Shown in pieces: positions 55,300 through 63,328 of a DNA stretch of 64,000 bases. The position numbers and the translations under genes were made by a program. The notes beneath the pieces were generated by a model. It saw nothing but the letters and a program-made list of their open reading frames with translations. It was not told the DNA's origin and did not search any database. Source of the DNA: CAUZIZ01 sp965222655 (GTDB taxonomy: Bacteria > Acidobacteriota > UBA6911 > RPQK01 > JAJDTT01); contig CBDCUP010000022.1 in NCBI GenBank assembly GCA_965222655.1, positions 1,612,001 through 1,676,000 on the forward strand, read 5' to 3'. Position 1 is the stretch's first letter; the number at the start of each line of letters is the position of its first letter.

Positions 55300-56373
55300 T
55301 CAGACGGTGAGGCCGCTCGCGGTGAGCAGGGCCTGCTGGACGTTTAGATCATGCTCGGGCGTAAAGAACTCCACTTGCCGACCTTCTCTGATGGCGCCAG
55401 CCAGATCATCCAGGTCCGGAAGGTATCGTTCCGAAGGACCCAGCGGGACTTCCTGTGCCCCCGCCTGGTAATCACCCTGGTTGGAGCTCAAGACCATGCG
55501 CATCTTGGGGCGATCCGGAGAATCGATCAGGATCGAGCCCTTCTCTCCGAAGATATAGAAGTAGCGGTTGCCGTCTCGGGTGTGGCTCTTGACGACGGCG
55601 ACCGCTGGGTCGAACTCAAACATGGCCAGCACATCATCTTCCAGTTTGTCAGGAACTGGATCGCTGTGCCGAAGCACCGGACTGACGCGAGCAGGCTTGC
55701 CCAGGAGCCAGATCAGCGCATCGATCATGTGTCCGCAGATCTCGAACATCTGCCCACCCGGGTAGCGGTCCAGTCGTCGCCGGCCCTCCGGACTCAGCGT
55801 GTCGTTCATCTGGCAGGCAACCGAGCGAATCGGCCCCAGCCAGTTTTCCCGCAGGGCTCGATGAGCCAGACGAAAAGCCGGATTGTAGCGATAGACGTAG
55901 CCCATCTGAGTCAGGAGCTTTCGACTCTGTGCGTCGTCTAGAAGTTGCTTGAGAGCCTTGAAGTCGGCTCCAGGAGGCTTGTCGATCTTGGTGTGTTTGT
56001 TGGCCTCAACTGCCATACGCGAGTAGGTAAGGGCCTCCAGGGGGTCGGTCTCCACGCAAACCATTTGCACCCGCTTGTCGGCCAACAAGGCGTCTACTTC
56101 CATCCAAGTCACGCCATCCCAGCGTGAGTCCTTCTTGGCCCGCTTCAAGAGGTCTGGGTTCGGCTCCGATACACCTATCAAGCTGTAGTTCTGGGATCGC
56201 TCGATCGCCTTCCGATGTCCCAGGGCATGTGGGTGGGTTGTACCGATCAGGGCGGCTCCAATTGGGTCGTGTCCAGCAGGCGGCTTCGCCAGGGCGGCCA
56301 TTCCCAGGGAACTGGCCGCTACTGCGCCGTTGAAGGAACGGGAAAAAAACTGTCTTCTGGGAATACGTGCCAT
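55300..56373 (-). CDS. Tat-exported Gfo/Idh/MocA family oxidoreductase, second
   Basis: 357 codons. Tat leader IPRRQFFSRSFNGAVAASSL; nucleotide fold start IGAALIGTTHPHALGHRKAI, VCVETDPLEALTYSRMAVEA, then TKIDKPPGADFKALKQLLDD with K-P in the cofactor loop (the usual E before K-P is D here) and RYPGGQMFEICGHMIDALIW. It forms an apparent operon with the gene at 53981-55273, transcribed first. Substrate unknown. Confidence 0.85.
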   Translation of the reverse strand: MARIPRRQFFSRSFNGAVAASSLGMAALAKPPAGHDPIGAALIGTTHPHALGHRKAIERSQNYSLIGVSEPNPDLLKRAKKDSRWDGVTWMEVDALLADKRVQMVCVETDPLEALTYSRMAVEANKHTKIDKPPGADFKALKQLLDDAQSRKLLTQMGYVYRYNPAFRLAHRALRENWLGPIRSVACQMNDTLSPEGRRRLDRYPGGQMFEICGHMIDALIWLLGKPARVSPVLRHSDPVPDKLEDDVLAMFEFDPAVAVVKSHTRDGNRYFYIFGEKGSILIDSPDRPKMRMVLSSNQGDYQAGAQEVPLGPSERYLPDLDDLAGAIREGRQVEFFTPEHDLNVQQALLTASGLTV

Positions 56374-56650
56374 GGCATGGGTCTCCGTGAGTCGAAGAAT
56401 CGAAGTGAACGTCCGATGCCAAAAGAGTGTACTTCATGTCAAACGCCACTTCTATCGCTTTGGGTCCCCCCACTTGGCACAGGACTTGCCTAGGTTCTTC
56501 CCTTCCTACCTTCCTTTTTTCTTCCCGGTTGAGGCGGTGGCCTCCAGGCCGCTGTCTATCGAGCGGAAGGCTCGAAGACCGAAGCTCCGCCCTTGCACCA
56601 CCCGTTGTCCTGTGATTCGATTGGAGCCTTGGCGTGAGGACGAAACAGCG

Positions 56651-57024
56651 ATGGAGATGAATCGCAGGCAGTTTACCAAGATGGTTGGCGCTTCGGCGGC
56701 CACACCAGCGCTTGCAAGGGCACGCCCGCCCTCGTCTTCTGATCCGTGTTGGAAACTCACGTATGGGCTCACGACATCACGCATCACCAATCTCTGGGGT
56801 CAGAGCAAGGTAGTCCGACTCGGTGTCGACCACCGAATCATCTACCGGGAAGCCGCAGGAAGTAATTTTAGCCACCAGGTACAACTCACCTCTTTGGAGG
56901 GTCGCCTCTATGCGTCGTGAACGTAGGGCATCCACGGCGAAGAAGAGCCTTGACAGATCGTGATTTATTCGGTGGGTAAGGAGGATCTCGGCATGGCCCA
57001 ATTCAAACTGAGCGGTCTGGGCTG
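56651..57024 (+). pseudogene. Tat-signal protein, collapsed by internal deletion
   Basis: ATG 56651 begins MEMNRRQFTKMVGASAATPA, a clear Tat leader, and continues CWKLTYGLTTSRITNLWGQS, GVDHRIIYREAAGSNFSHQV to a stop at 56920. About 30 bp on, a frame ends with IVIYSVGKEDLGMAQFKLSG, LG and TGA 57024, which looks like the natural end of an exported protein. Most of the middle is gone. Original family not recognisable. Confidence 0.45.
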
Positions 57025-57068
57025 AAGTTCAAATGTAACTGGAGTGTAATTAAATAGGATGTGACACG

Positions 57069-57297
57069 CTCTTACGCCGAAGGTGTTACTGCGCGTAGCC
57101 CAGGGTTGCAATGCGAAGCGAGCTACCCTGGGTCTAGGTCGGTCAATTGCCTTACCCCAAAGGGGTTATTGCAGACCGGGAACGTTTTGGCAATAACGCC
57201 TTCAGCGTAGAAGAGATACGGGCCAATCTGAACCCAGGGTAGCTCGCTCCGCATTGCAACCCTGGGCTACTCGCAATAACGCCTTCGGCGTAGACGA
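57069..57297. repeat. Composite palindromic element, copy 2 (B-, spacer hairpin, B+)
   Basis: 57069-57138 is a family B repeat on the minus strand and 57231-57297 one on the plus strand (AACCCAGGGTAGCTCGCTCC, GCATTGCAACCCTGGGCTAC, TCGCAATAACGCC). Between them 57150-57196 (TTACCCCAAAGGGGTTATTG and GGCAATAACGCC) matches 41128-41176 in inverse. The same B-, spacer, B+ order occurs at 40798-41229. The remaining 57298-57454 holds no gene. Confidence 0.7.
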
Positions 57298-57454
57298 AGG
57301 CCCTGGAGTGAGGAGAAGTTTGTTTGGAGTTCTCCAGCGTGGTTGGTTGCTAGACTGGACCGAGACATCAGCCTGCCGATCCCGGCTACCCTCGACGGGT
57401 ACTTGGGATTTGTTGGTGCTTGGGATCTGGGGCTTATTCAAGAGGGTGCTGAAC

Positions 57455-58618
57455 ATGAAATCCTGGAAACGGAAGCTTCGCATGGGAATGGTTGGAGGCG
57501 GTCAGGGTGCGTTCATCGGTGGTGTCCACCGGATGGCGGCCAGCCTCGACCAACAGGTCGAACTGGTTGCCGGCTGCTTTTCTCAAGACTTTGAAAACAC
57601 CAGGACCACCGGTCGAGAGCTGTATCTGGATGAGGAACGTTGCTACCCGAACTTTGAGGAAATGGCCAAGGCCGAGGCAGGACTTCCTATTGAGCAGCGG
57701 ATTGACTTTGTCAGCATCGTCACTCCGAATGCTTCCCATTTTGACATCGCCAGAACGTTCCTGGAGTCTGGATTCCACGTCGTCTGCGACAAGCCCGTCA
57801 CCTACAGCCTGGAACAGGCCCAGGAGCTTTGCCAGGTAGTGGAGCAGACTGGGCTCGTCTTCGCCCTGACCCACAACTACACCGGGCATCCGATGGTCAG
57901 GCACGCTCGACATCTATTCCGTTCGCAGGAGATGGGAACCGTACGGAAGGTTGTGGTGGAATACCTTCAAGATTTTCTTAGTGTCCAGCACGAGAAGCTG
58001 GGTCATAAGCAGGCCTCCTGGCGAGTGGATCCTGCCCAGGCGGGTATCGGAGGCACTCTGGGCGACCTGGGGACTCACTGCGTGAACTTGCTGGAGTACG
58101 TGACCGGCGACCCGATCGCAGAGATCTGTGCCGACAAGAGCACTTTTCTTCCCAATCGGACCTTGGATGAAGATGCCAACGTCTTGCTTCGCTTCAAGGG
58201 GGGAGGGAAGGGTGTCCTCACCATCAGCCAGATCGCGACCGGCGAGGAGAATGGCTTGCGGCTTCGAGTCTATGCTTCTGAAGGTGCCATCCTGTGGGCT
58301 CAAGAAGAACCCAATTCTCTTGGTGTTTATCGCTACGGCCAGCCCAGGCAGACCCTGACGCGAGCTCAGGCGGGATATCTTTCGGAGGACGCCAACGCCG
58401 TAACCCGCATCCCTCCCGGACACCCCGAAGGCTACCTGGAGGCCTTTGCCACCATCTATTCCGGTGCGGTTGTGGCAATTCGAAGGCATCTTGATGGTGC
58501 TCCTCTTGCGACTGAAGAGTATGATTTTCCCACGGTCTACGATGGCCTTCGGGGCATGGAATTCATTACCAGAGCGGTTGAGTCCAGCGAAAAGGGGTCG
58601 GTGTGGGTCAGAATGTGA
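57455..58618 (+). CDS. Gfo/Idh/MocA family oxidoreductase, cytoplasmic
   Basis: Start at ATG 57455 (MKSWKRKLRMGMVGGGQGAF), where the family begins; the open frame upstream is repeat DNA. 387 residues. GMVGGGQGAFIGGVHRMAAS is the Rossmann loop, FVSIVTPNASHFDIARTFLE and HVVCDKPVTYSLEQAQELCQ with D-K-P the cofactor motif, and GGTLGDLGTHCVNLLEYVTG the catalytic His region. No signal peptide. It runs into a DUF1080 gene 23 bp later, suggesting sugar processing. Confidence 0.9.
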   Translation: MKSWKRKLRMGMVGGGQGAFIGGVHRMAASLDQQVELVAGCFSQDFENTRTTGRELYLDEERCYPNFEEMAKAEAGLPIEQRIDFVSIVTPNASHFDIARTFLESGFHVVCDKPVTYSLEQAQELCQVVEQTGLVFALTHNYTGHPMVRHARHLFRSQEMGTVRKVVVEYLQDFLSVQHEKLGHKQASWRVDPAQAGIGGTLGDLGTHCVNLLEYVTGDPIAEICADKSTFLPNRTLDEDANVLLRFKGGGKGVLTISQIATGEENGLRLRVYASEGAILWAQEEPNSLGVYRYGQPRQTLTRAQAGYLSEDANAVTRIPPGHPEGYLEAFATIYSGAVVAIRRHLDGAPLATEEYDFPTVYDGLRGMEFITRAVESSEKGSVWVRM

Positions 58619-58641
58619 GCACCCAGAAGGAAAGGCGGATC

Positions 58642-59922
58642 ATGATAAATCGGGAAAAGACTTGTTTCAGTAGAGTCGGATTTCTGTTCGTCGTTGCTGT
58701 GCTTTCTTCCCACGTCCTGGGGTCAGGGCACGAGCCCGGTTTCGTCACGCTTTTCAACGGAAGGAACCTGGACGGGTGGATCCTGGTGGGCGAGAACGGG
58801 GGTGGCTACCTTGTCAAGGACGGTGTCCTGATCAGCGCGGCGGATGAAACCGCGAATCTTCTCACGGAAAAGGAGTATGCCGACTTTGTCTTCCGTTTCG
58901 AGTTCAAGCTCAAGGAGGGGGGTAACAACGGGGTTGGGATCAGAGTTCCAAGGGAAGGTGCGGCCTCGACTGAAGGCATCGAGATCCAGATTCTGGACAA
59001 CAATGCTGCCAAGCACGCGAACATCAAGCCCTATCAGGCGCATGGCTCGGTCTATGGGCTGGTTCCGGCTCGTCGTGGGGCGGAGAAACCGCTGGGAGAA
59101 TGGAATCGGGAGGAAATCGTCTGCATTGGTCGGCGGATGCAGGTGACTCTGAACGACAGGGTGATCGTGAGTGCCAACCTGGACGACGTCCGAGGTTCAG
59201 AGGTCCTCCAGGCCCATCCCGGCTTTATGCGCTCCAGTGGACACGTCGGCTTTCTCGGCCACCGTAGTGAAGTAGCCTTCCGCAACATTCGCATTAAGGA
59301 TCTGGGGGAACATCAAGTAGACAATCTGGCTCCGGACGGGTTCGAAGCCCTCTTCAATGGCATGGATCTGACCAACTGGAAGGGGCTGGTAGCCGACCCA
59401 ATCAAGCGCTCCAAGATGTCTTCGCAGGAGCTGGCAGCTGCTCAGAAAGAGGCGGACGCCAAGATGCGCGCTCACTGGAAGGTCGTCGACGCGATGTTGC
59501 AATTCGATGGAAAGGGAGCGAGCCTCTGCAGCCTCGAAGACTACGGAGATTTCGAGCTTTGGGTGGATTGGAAGATCGAACCCAAAGGGGACAGTGGCAT
59601 CTACCTTCGAGGCAGCCCCCAGGTACAGATCTGGGACGATCCCGAAGGGTCGGGCGCGCTTTGGAACAACAAGAAGAACCCCGCTAAGCCACTACTGGTG
59701 GCAGACAAACCGGTCGGTCAGTGGAATCAATTCCGTATTCTGATGACCGGGGAGAAGGTTACGGTTTTTCTGAATCAACGAATGGTAGTGAACAACGTCA
59801 CGCTGGAGAACTACTGGGACAGGTCCAAGCCCATTTTCCCCACCGGATCGATCGAGCTGCAGAGTCACGGCAACACACTCTACTTCAAGAACGTCTATGT
59901 CAGGGAGATTTCTCGGCAGTAG
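58642..59922 (+). CDS. Secreted two-domain DUF1080 (3-keto-disaccharide hydrolase-like) protein
   Basis: Start ATG 58642 (MINREKTCFSRVGFLFVVAV, signal peptide ending near SSHVLGSG). Two DUF1080 domains: about residues 35-215 (FVTLFNGRNLDGWILVGENG, EFKLKEGGNNGVGIRVPREG, GIEIQILDNNAAKHANIKPY) and 235-425 (FEALFNGMDLTNWKGLVADP, WKIEPKGDSGIYLRGSPQVQ, IWDDPEGSGALWNNKKNPAK). Such concanavalin-like domains include 3-keto-disaccharide hydrolases. Next to an oxidoreductase that could make 3-keto sugars, this fits an oxidise-then-cleave scheme, which is inference. Confidence 0.88.
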   Translation: MINREKTCFSRVGFLFVVAVLSSHVLGSGHEPGFVTLFNGRNLDGWILVGENGGGYLVKDGVLISAADETANLLTEKEYADFVFRFEFKLKEGGNNGVGIRVPREGAASTEGIEIQILDNNAAKHANIKPYQAHGSVYGLVPARRGAEKPLGEWNREEIVCIGRRMQVTLNDRVIVSANLDDVRGSEVLQAHPGFMRSSGHVGFLGHRSEVAFRNIRIKDLGEHQVDNLAPDGFEALFNGMDLTNWKGLVADPIKRSKMSSQELAAAQKEADAKMRAHWKVVDAMLQFDGKGASLCSLEDYGDFELWVDWKIEPKGDSGIYLRGSPQVQIWDDPEGSGALWNNKKNPAKPLLVADKPVGQWNQFRILMTGEKVTVFLNQRMVVNNVTLENYWDRSKPIFPTGSIELQSHGNTLYFKNVYVREISRQ

Positions 59923-60207
59923 ATGCTTGGATTATCGCGGTCGGTTTCTGCTTACATGCCGTGGGTTGCAGGTTGCACGTTGCTGACGAACGATAGCTAT
60001 CGAGGTAAGAGCAATACGCCATGATCCTCGCCGATCAAGGCCAGCGAGAACGGAGATGGGAGTCCCGATTGTGTGATATTCTCTGCTTACGCTGACCATT
60101 GCAGGTGTCGGTAGCGTAGCCGCACATTCCAGCATGACAATTCGTAGCGACCCAGGACACGATCAAACAACTCAGCAAGAGTTTGCGAGTTGGATGGAGG
60201 ATGAGTG

Positions 60208-60660
60208 ATGGAAGACCTTCCACAATGGTTGAGTCCGCCGCTTGTCTGGTTCGCTCTGGGACTCATCCTGTTGCTCCTGGAGTTTACCAGTCCCGGATTG
60301 ATTCTGGGGTTCTTTGCAGTCGGTGCCTGGCTGGTAGCGCTGATCGGTCTGGTCGTTGAGATCCCTTTGAACTTACAGCTGGGCATCTTCGTTGTCTTTT
60401 CGGTTTTCTGCTTGCTCTTTTTTCGCACAAGGTTCAAGACTCTCTTCAACCCGGATGAACCGGTTGCGGACGACGACATCCTGCAAGAGTTCGTCGGCAA
60501 ACGGGCGCTGGTGACCCGAGAGATTCAACCCAACAAGGCAGGCAAGGTCGACTTTCGCGGCACTTATTGGGGGGCGGAGGCCGATAAAACGATCCCGGTA
60601 GGATCAGCCGTCGAAATCGTTGACAAAGAGAATATTACGTTGAAGGTAAGGGCGTTGTAA
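60208..60660 (+). CDS. NfeD-like short membrane protein
   Basis: 150 codons from ATG 60208 (a GTG directly before it is possible). Membrane spans LVWFALGLILLLLEFTSPGL, GFFAVGAWLVALIGLVV and LQLGIFVVFSVFCLLFF, then the OB-fold end FVGKRALVTREIQPNKAGKV, GTYWGAEADKTIPVGSAVEI. These short NfeD proteins are co-encoded with SPFH/band 7 proteins, as here (10 bp before the next gene), and help organise membrane microdomains. Confidence 0.9.
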   Translation: MEDLPQWLSPPLVWFALGLILLLLEFTSPGLILGFFAVGAWLVALIGLVVEIPLNLQLGIFVVFSVFCLLFFRTRFKTLFNPDEPVADDDILQEFVGKRALVTREIQPNKAGKVDFRGTYWGAEADKTIPVGSAVEIVDKENITLKVRAL

Positions 60661-60670
60661 GGAGGTCATT

Positions 60671-61612
60671 GTGGACACCGGTACGATCATTCTTTTCGGT
60701 CTCTTCGTTGTTGTTCTGGTTACATTCTTCAAAACCATCCGAATCGTTCCGCAGAGGTCTGCCTTCATCGTGGAGCGGGTAGGCAAGTATCGAGCCAGTC
60801 TCGAGGCTGGATTTCACGTCCTGTTGCCGTTTCTGGATCGCGTTGCCTACAAACAGACACTGAAGGAACAGGCTGTAGATGTGCCACCCCAGACCTGCAT
60901 CACGCAAGACAACATCTCGGTGGAGGTCGACGGAATCCTCTATCTGCAGGTCACGGACGCCGCGAGGGCATCCTACGGAATCAATAATTACCAGTTCGCC
61001 GCCACGCAGCTGGCGCAGACGACCATGAGGAGCGTCATCGGTAAGCTGGAGCTGGACCGAACCTTCGAGGAACGGGATACGATCAATTCGGCGATCGTCG
61101 ACGCAGTCGACAAGGCCTCCGATCCCTGGGGTGTGAAGGTTACGCGCTATGAAGTGAAAAACATCATTCCGCCGCAGAGTATCAAGGACGCGATGGAAAA
61201 GCAGATGCGAGCCGAGCGTGAGAAGCGCGCCGTGATCGCTGAATCAGAGGGTGCAAAGCAGGCCAAGATCAACGTAGCCGAAGGGGATAAGCAGGAGCTG
61301 ATCAAGCGCTCCGAGGGCGAGAGGGAGCGCCGCATCAATGAAGCTGTGGGGCAAGCGTCAGAGATCGAGAAGGTAGCCGAGGCCACCGCCAAGGGGATCC
61401 GAGAGATTGCCTCTGCCATCAACGAGCGGGGGGGCATGGACGCGGTCAACCTGCGAGTTGCTGAACAGTACATCAAGGAGTTCGGCAAACTGGCCAAGAC
61501 GACTAACTCTCTGATTATTCCCTCCAATCTTTCTGACATGGCCGGCATGATCGCCTCAGCAATGACCGTGATTCGCGAGAATCGAAGTGACGATGGCCCC
61601 GCTCCGCGGTGA
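60671..61612 (+). CDS. SPFH/band 7 (stomatin/QmcA-like) membrane scaffold protein
   Basis: 313 codons from GTG 60671 behind a strong GGAGG site. One N-terminal span (TIILFGLFVVVLVTFFKTI), then the SPFH core IVPQRSAFIVERVGKYRASL, QAVDVPPQTCITQDNISVEV, DGILYLQVTDAARASYGINN, SVIGKLELDRTFEERDTINS. A coiled coil rich in charged residues (EKQMRAEREKRAVIAESEGA) leads to LGQASEIEKVAEATAKGIRE-like helices. It oligomerises at the inner membrane with the NfeD protein encoded upstream. Confidence 0.92.
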   Translation: MDTGTIILFGLFVVVLVTFFKTIRIVPQRSAFIVERVGKYRASLEAGFHVLLPFLDRVAYKQTLKEQAVDVPPQTCITQDNISVEVDGILYLQVTDAARASYGINNYQFAATQLAQTTMRSVIGKLELDRTFEERDTINSAIVDAVDKASDPWGVKVTRYEVKNIIPPQSIKDAMEKQMRAEREKRAVIAESEGAKQAKINVAEGDKQELIKRSEGERERRINEAVGQASEIEKVAEATAKGIREIASAINERGGMDAVNLRVAEQYIKEFGKLAKTTNSLIIPSNLSDMAGMIASAMTVIRENRSDDGPAPR

Positions 61613-61615
61613 TGT

Positions 61616-61796
61616 TAGCCCGCATTTCTCATCGCTGGTCTACTGTGTCGCCGCAAACATCCGTCCTGGCTACGTTAGGCTCGGTCGGCCTCCTCGACGT
61701 ACTGCACGAGTACGACTGCGGGGGCCTCGGTCGCAAGCCTTGCCAGGACGGCCCTTGCGGCGCCTCGCTACGACAAGCGATGAGAAATCCGGGCTA
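61616..61796. repeat. 181-bp long palindromic element
   Basis: End arms TAGCCCGCATTTCTCATCGC T (61616-61636) and AGCGATGAGAAATCCGGGCT A (61776-61796) are inverted repeats matching at 20 of 21 positions. A second nested pair (CGCCGCAA...CCGTCCTGG with CCAGGACGG...TTGCGGCG) makes the whole piece a long imperfect hairpin. It starts 4 bp after the SPFH gene stop. A decayed relative may be at about 2287-2345. Confidence 0.65.
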
Positions 61797-61858
61797 GGAT
61801 GTCTGGGTTGGGTTGAATCGTAGGAGACCGCCGCCAGCAGGATCATTCGGGAAAGAAA

Positions 61859-61943
61859 CTCCCACTGCTCACTGCTCACTGCATCACTGCATCACTGCAT
61901 CACTCCATCACTGCTCACTGCTCACTGCTCACTGCTCACTACT
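61859..61943. repeat. CACTGCT/CATCACTG short tandem array
   Basis: About 85 bp of repeated CACTGCT and CACTGCAT units, directly abutting and slightly overlapping the 3' end of the next gene (stop at 61939). Same heptamer type as upstream of the kinase at 29016. Confidence 0.75.
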
Positions 61944-63312
61944 CCCCCGACTGGGTCTCGGTGTAGGCACCGGGCTTGTAGTATCGGTCGTAGAACTCCA
62001 GGTCCAGGTGGTGTGCCTGGTAGGCTAGAACTGTGCGAAAGGGGCCGCTGTTGGCCGGGAAACGGCCGTAGCGATTGTAGATGTACTCACAATACGCGAT
62101 CGTGGAGGCGATGGCCGTGTCGGAATAGCGGGGAATGTCTGCCTGGACGGCGGCGCCATCCTTCCAGGCCGTCGACTCTCCTCCGTCACGGAAGGTGCCC
62201 TTTCCCTCGGCAAACTTGTATTCCACGAAGGCCAGCACCGCTTGCTCCATCGAGTCGTAGTAGGGTGGGCAATAGGGCTTGATCAATACTTCGCCGTTGC
62301 CTTCCAGCCCCACCGCGGTTGGTACCGGCAGCTCCTGCCCCAGCAGTCTGAGCAGGGTCTTCATGAAGAATCCAGCGCCGATGATTCGGGATGAGGGGAT
62401 ATCCTCCATCCGAAAGCCCAGCGTCTGCATCCAGATGAATGGGTGAGCCGCAAAGTGGACGAAACCGCCCAGACCGAGTGCCTGGCTCATCAGGCCCAGA
62501 TTCTGAAGCATTTGCCCCTGTTCCAGTGCAGCGAACTCATAGAGCCAGGTTTCGAGCAGGGTGACAGTGGCGACGCGTCCCAGAGTCACATCGTCGTAAA
62601 GGTGTCCCCCTTTGGAGCGTGCGAACCTTGCAATCCCAGCCGGCTTGAAGCGATTGTGGTCATCCAGTAGGAAATAGGAAAACTCCTCGCTGAAGGCAGT
62701 TAGCAGGACGTTGATATAGAAGGCGCTTAACTCGCCTATCGGTAGGAAATAACTGGTTCCCGGCAAGTTCGCCGACCATTTGTTGAAGGCGGGTACGAAG
62801 GGCAGTTCGCGTGGGATGTCCAGGCGCCGATCTGCAATCCGGACTCGGCTTTTCTGGTGCAGTTCGACAAATTCGTGTTCTCGGGCGCTGCGGGCCAGTT
62901 CCGCGATCTGCCCACGGGGAAAGTCTTGGGGTCGTTTCAGCATCCACGCGCCGTCGTCATTGATCAGGAACATGATCCCCGAATGGACCGCATCACCGCT
63001 GGCCACGGTGCGTCCGACCAGGTGGGTCATGATGTTGCCGCTACCCGATTCGGGATCCTGGCCACTCTGAAAAGGCAATTCAGCCAGTACAGGACCGGTG
63101 ATGCCGCAGGCAGCGAAGGCCAATGCTGCCTCCTCTTCGATGGTCAGTGGCTGCGGCGGCTGTTGACTGGAGTGGGTCAGCGGACCCCCATCGAGGTCCA
63201 TGGCCTTGGCGAAGCGGCGTGAGCGGCGATTGATCAAGGACTCGAGCAGGGAATAGCGATCCCAGCCTGCGGAAATTCTCGATTGTCCAACCCTCGGTTT
63301 TGCTTCAGTCAT
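61939..63312 (-). CDS. Conserved-looking protein of unknown function (457 aa)
   Basis: Intact frame from ATG 63312. No signal peptide. Notable segments: EEEAALAFAACGITGPVLAE, HLVGRTVASGDAVHSGIMFL, INDDGAWMLKRPQDFPRGQI, ALGLGGFVHFAAHPFIWMQT and PYCPPYYDSMEQAVLAFVEY. The opening part (S-R-R-F-A-K-A-M, then G-x-T-x-x-S-G-D-x-x-H) recalls nitroreductase-like proteins only loosely; I do not assign a family. The stop lies inside a heptamer array, and it is 16 bp downstream of the enolase-superfamily gene, so the two form an operon. Confidence 0.65.
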   Translation of the reverse strand: MTEAKPRVGQSRISAGWDRYSLLESLINRRSRRFAKAMDLDGGPLTHSSQQPPQPLTIEEEAALAFAACGITGPVLAELPFQSGQDPESGSGNIMTHLVGRTVASGDAVHSGIMFLINDDGAWMLKRPQDFPRGQIAELARSAREHEFVELHQKSRVRIADRRLDIPRELPFVPAFNKWSANLPGTSYFLPIGELSAFYINVLLTAFSEEFSYFLLDDHNRFKPAGIARFARSKGGHLYDDVTLGRVATVTLLETWLYEFAALEQGQMLQNLGLMSQALGLGGFVHFAAHPFIWMQTLGFRMEDIPSSRIIGAGFFMKTLLRLLGQELPVPTAVGLEGNGEVLIKPYCPPYYDSMEQAVLAFVEYKFAEGKGTFRDGGESTAWKDGAAVQADIPRYSDTAIASTIAYCEYIYNRYGRFPANSGPFRTVLAYQAHHLDLEFYDRYYKPGAYTETQSGE

Positions 63313-63328
63313 TTCTAGCTGGGCCGCG

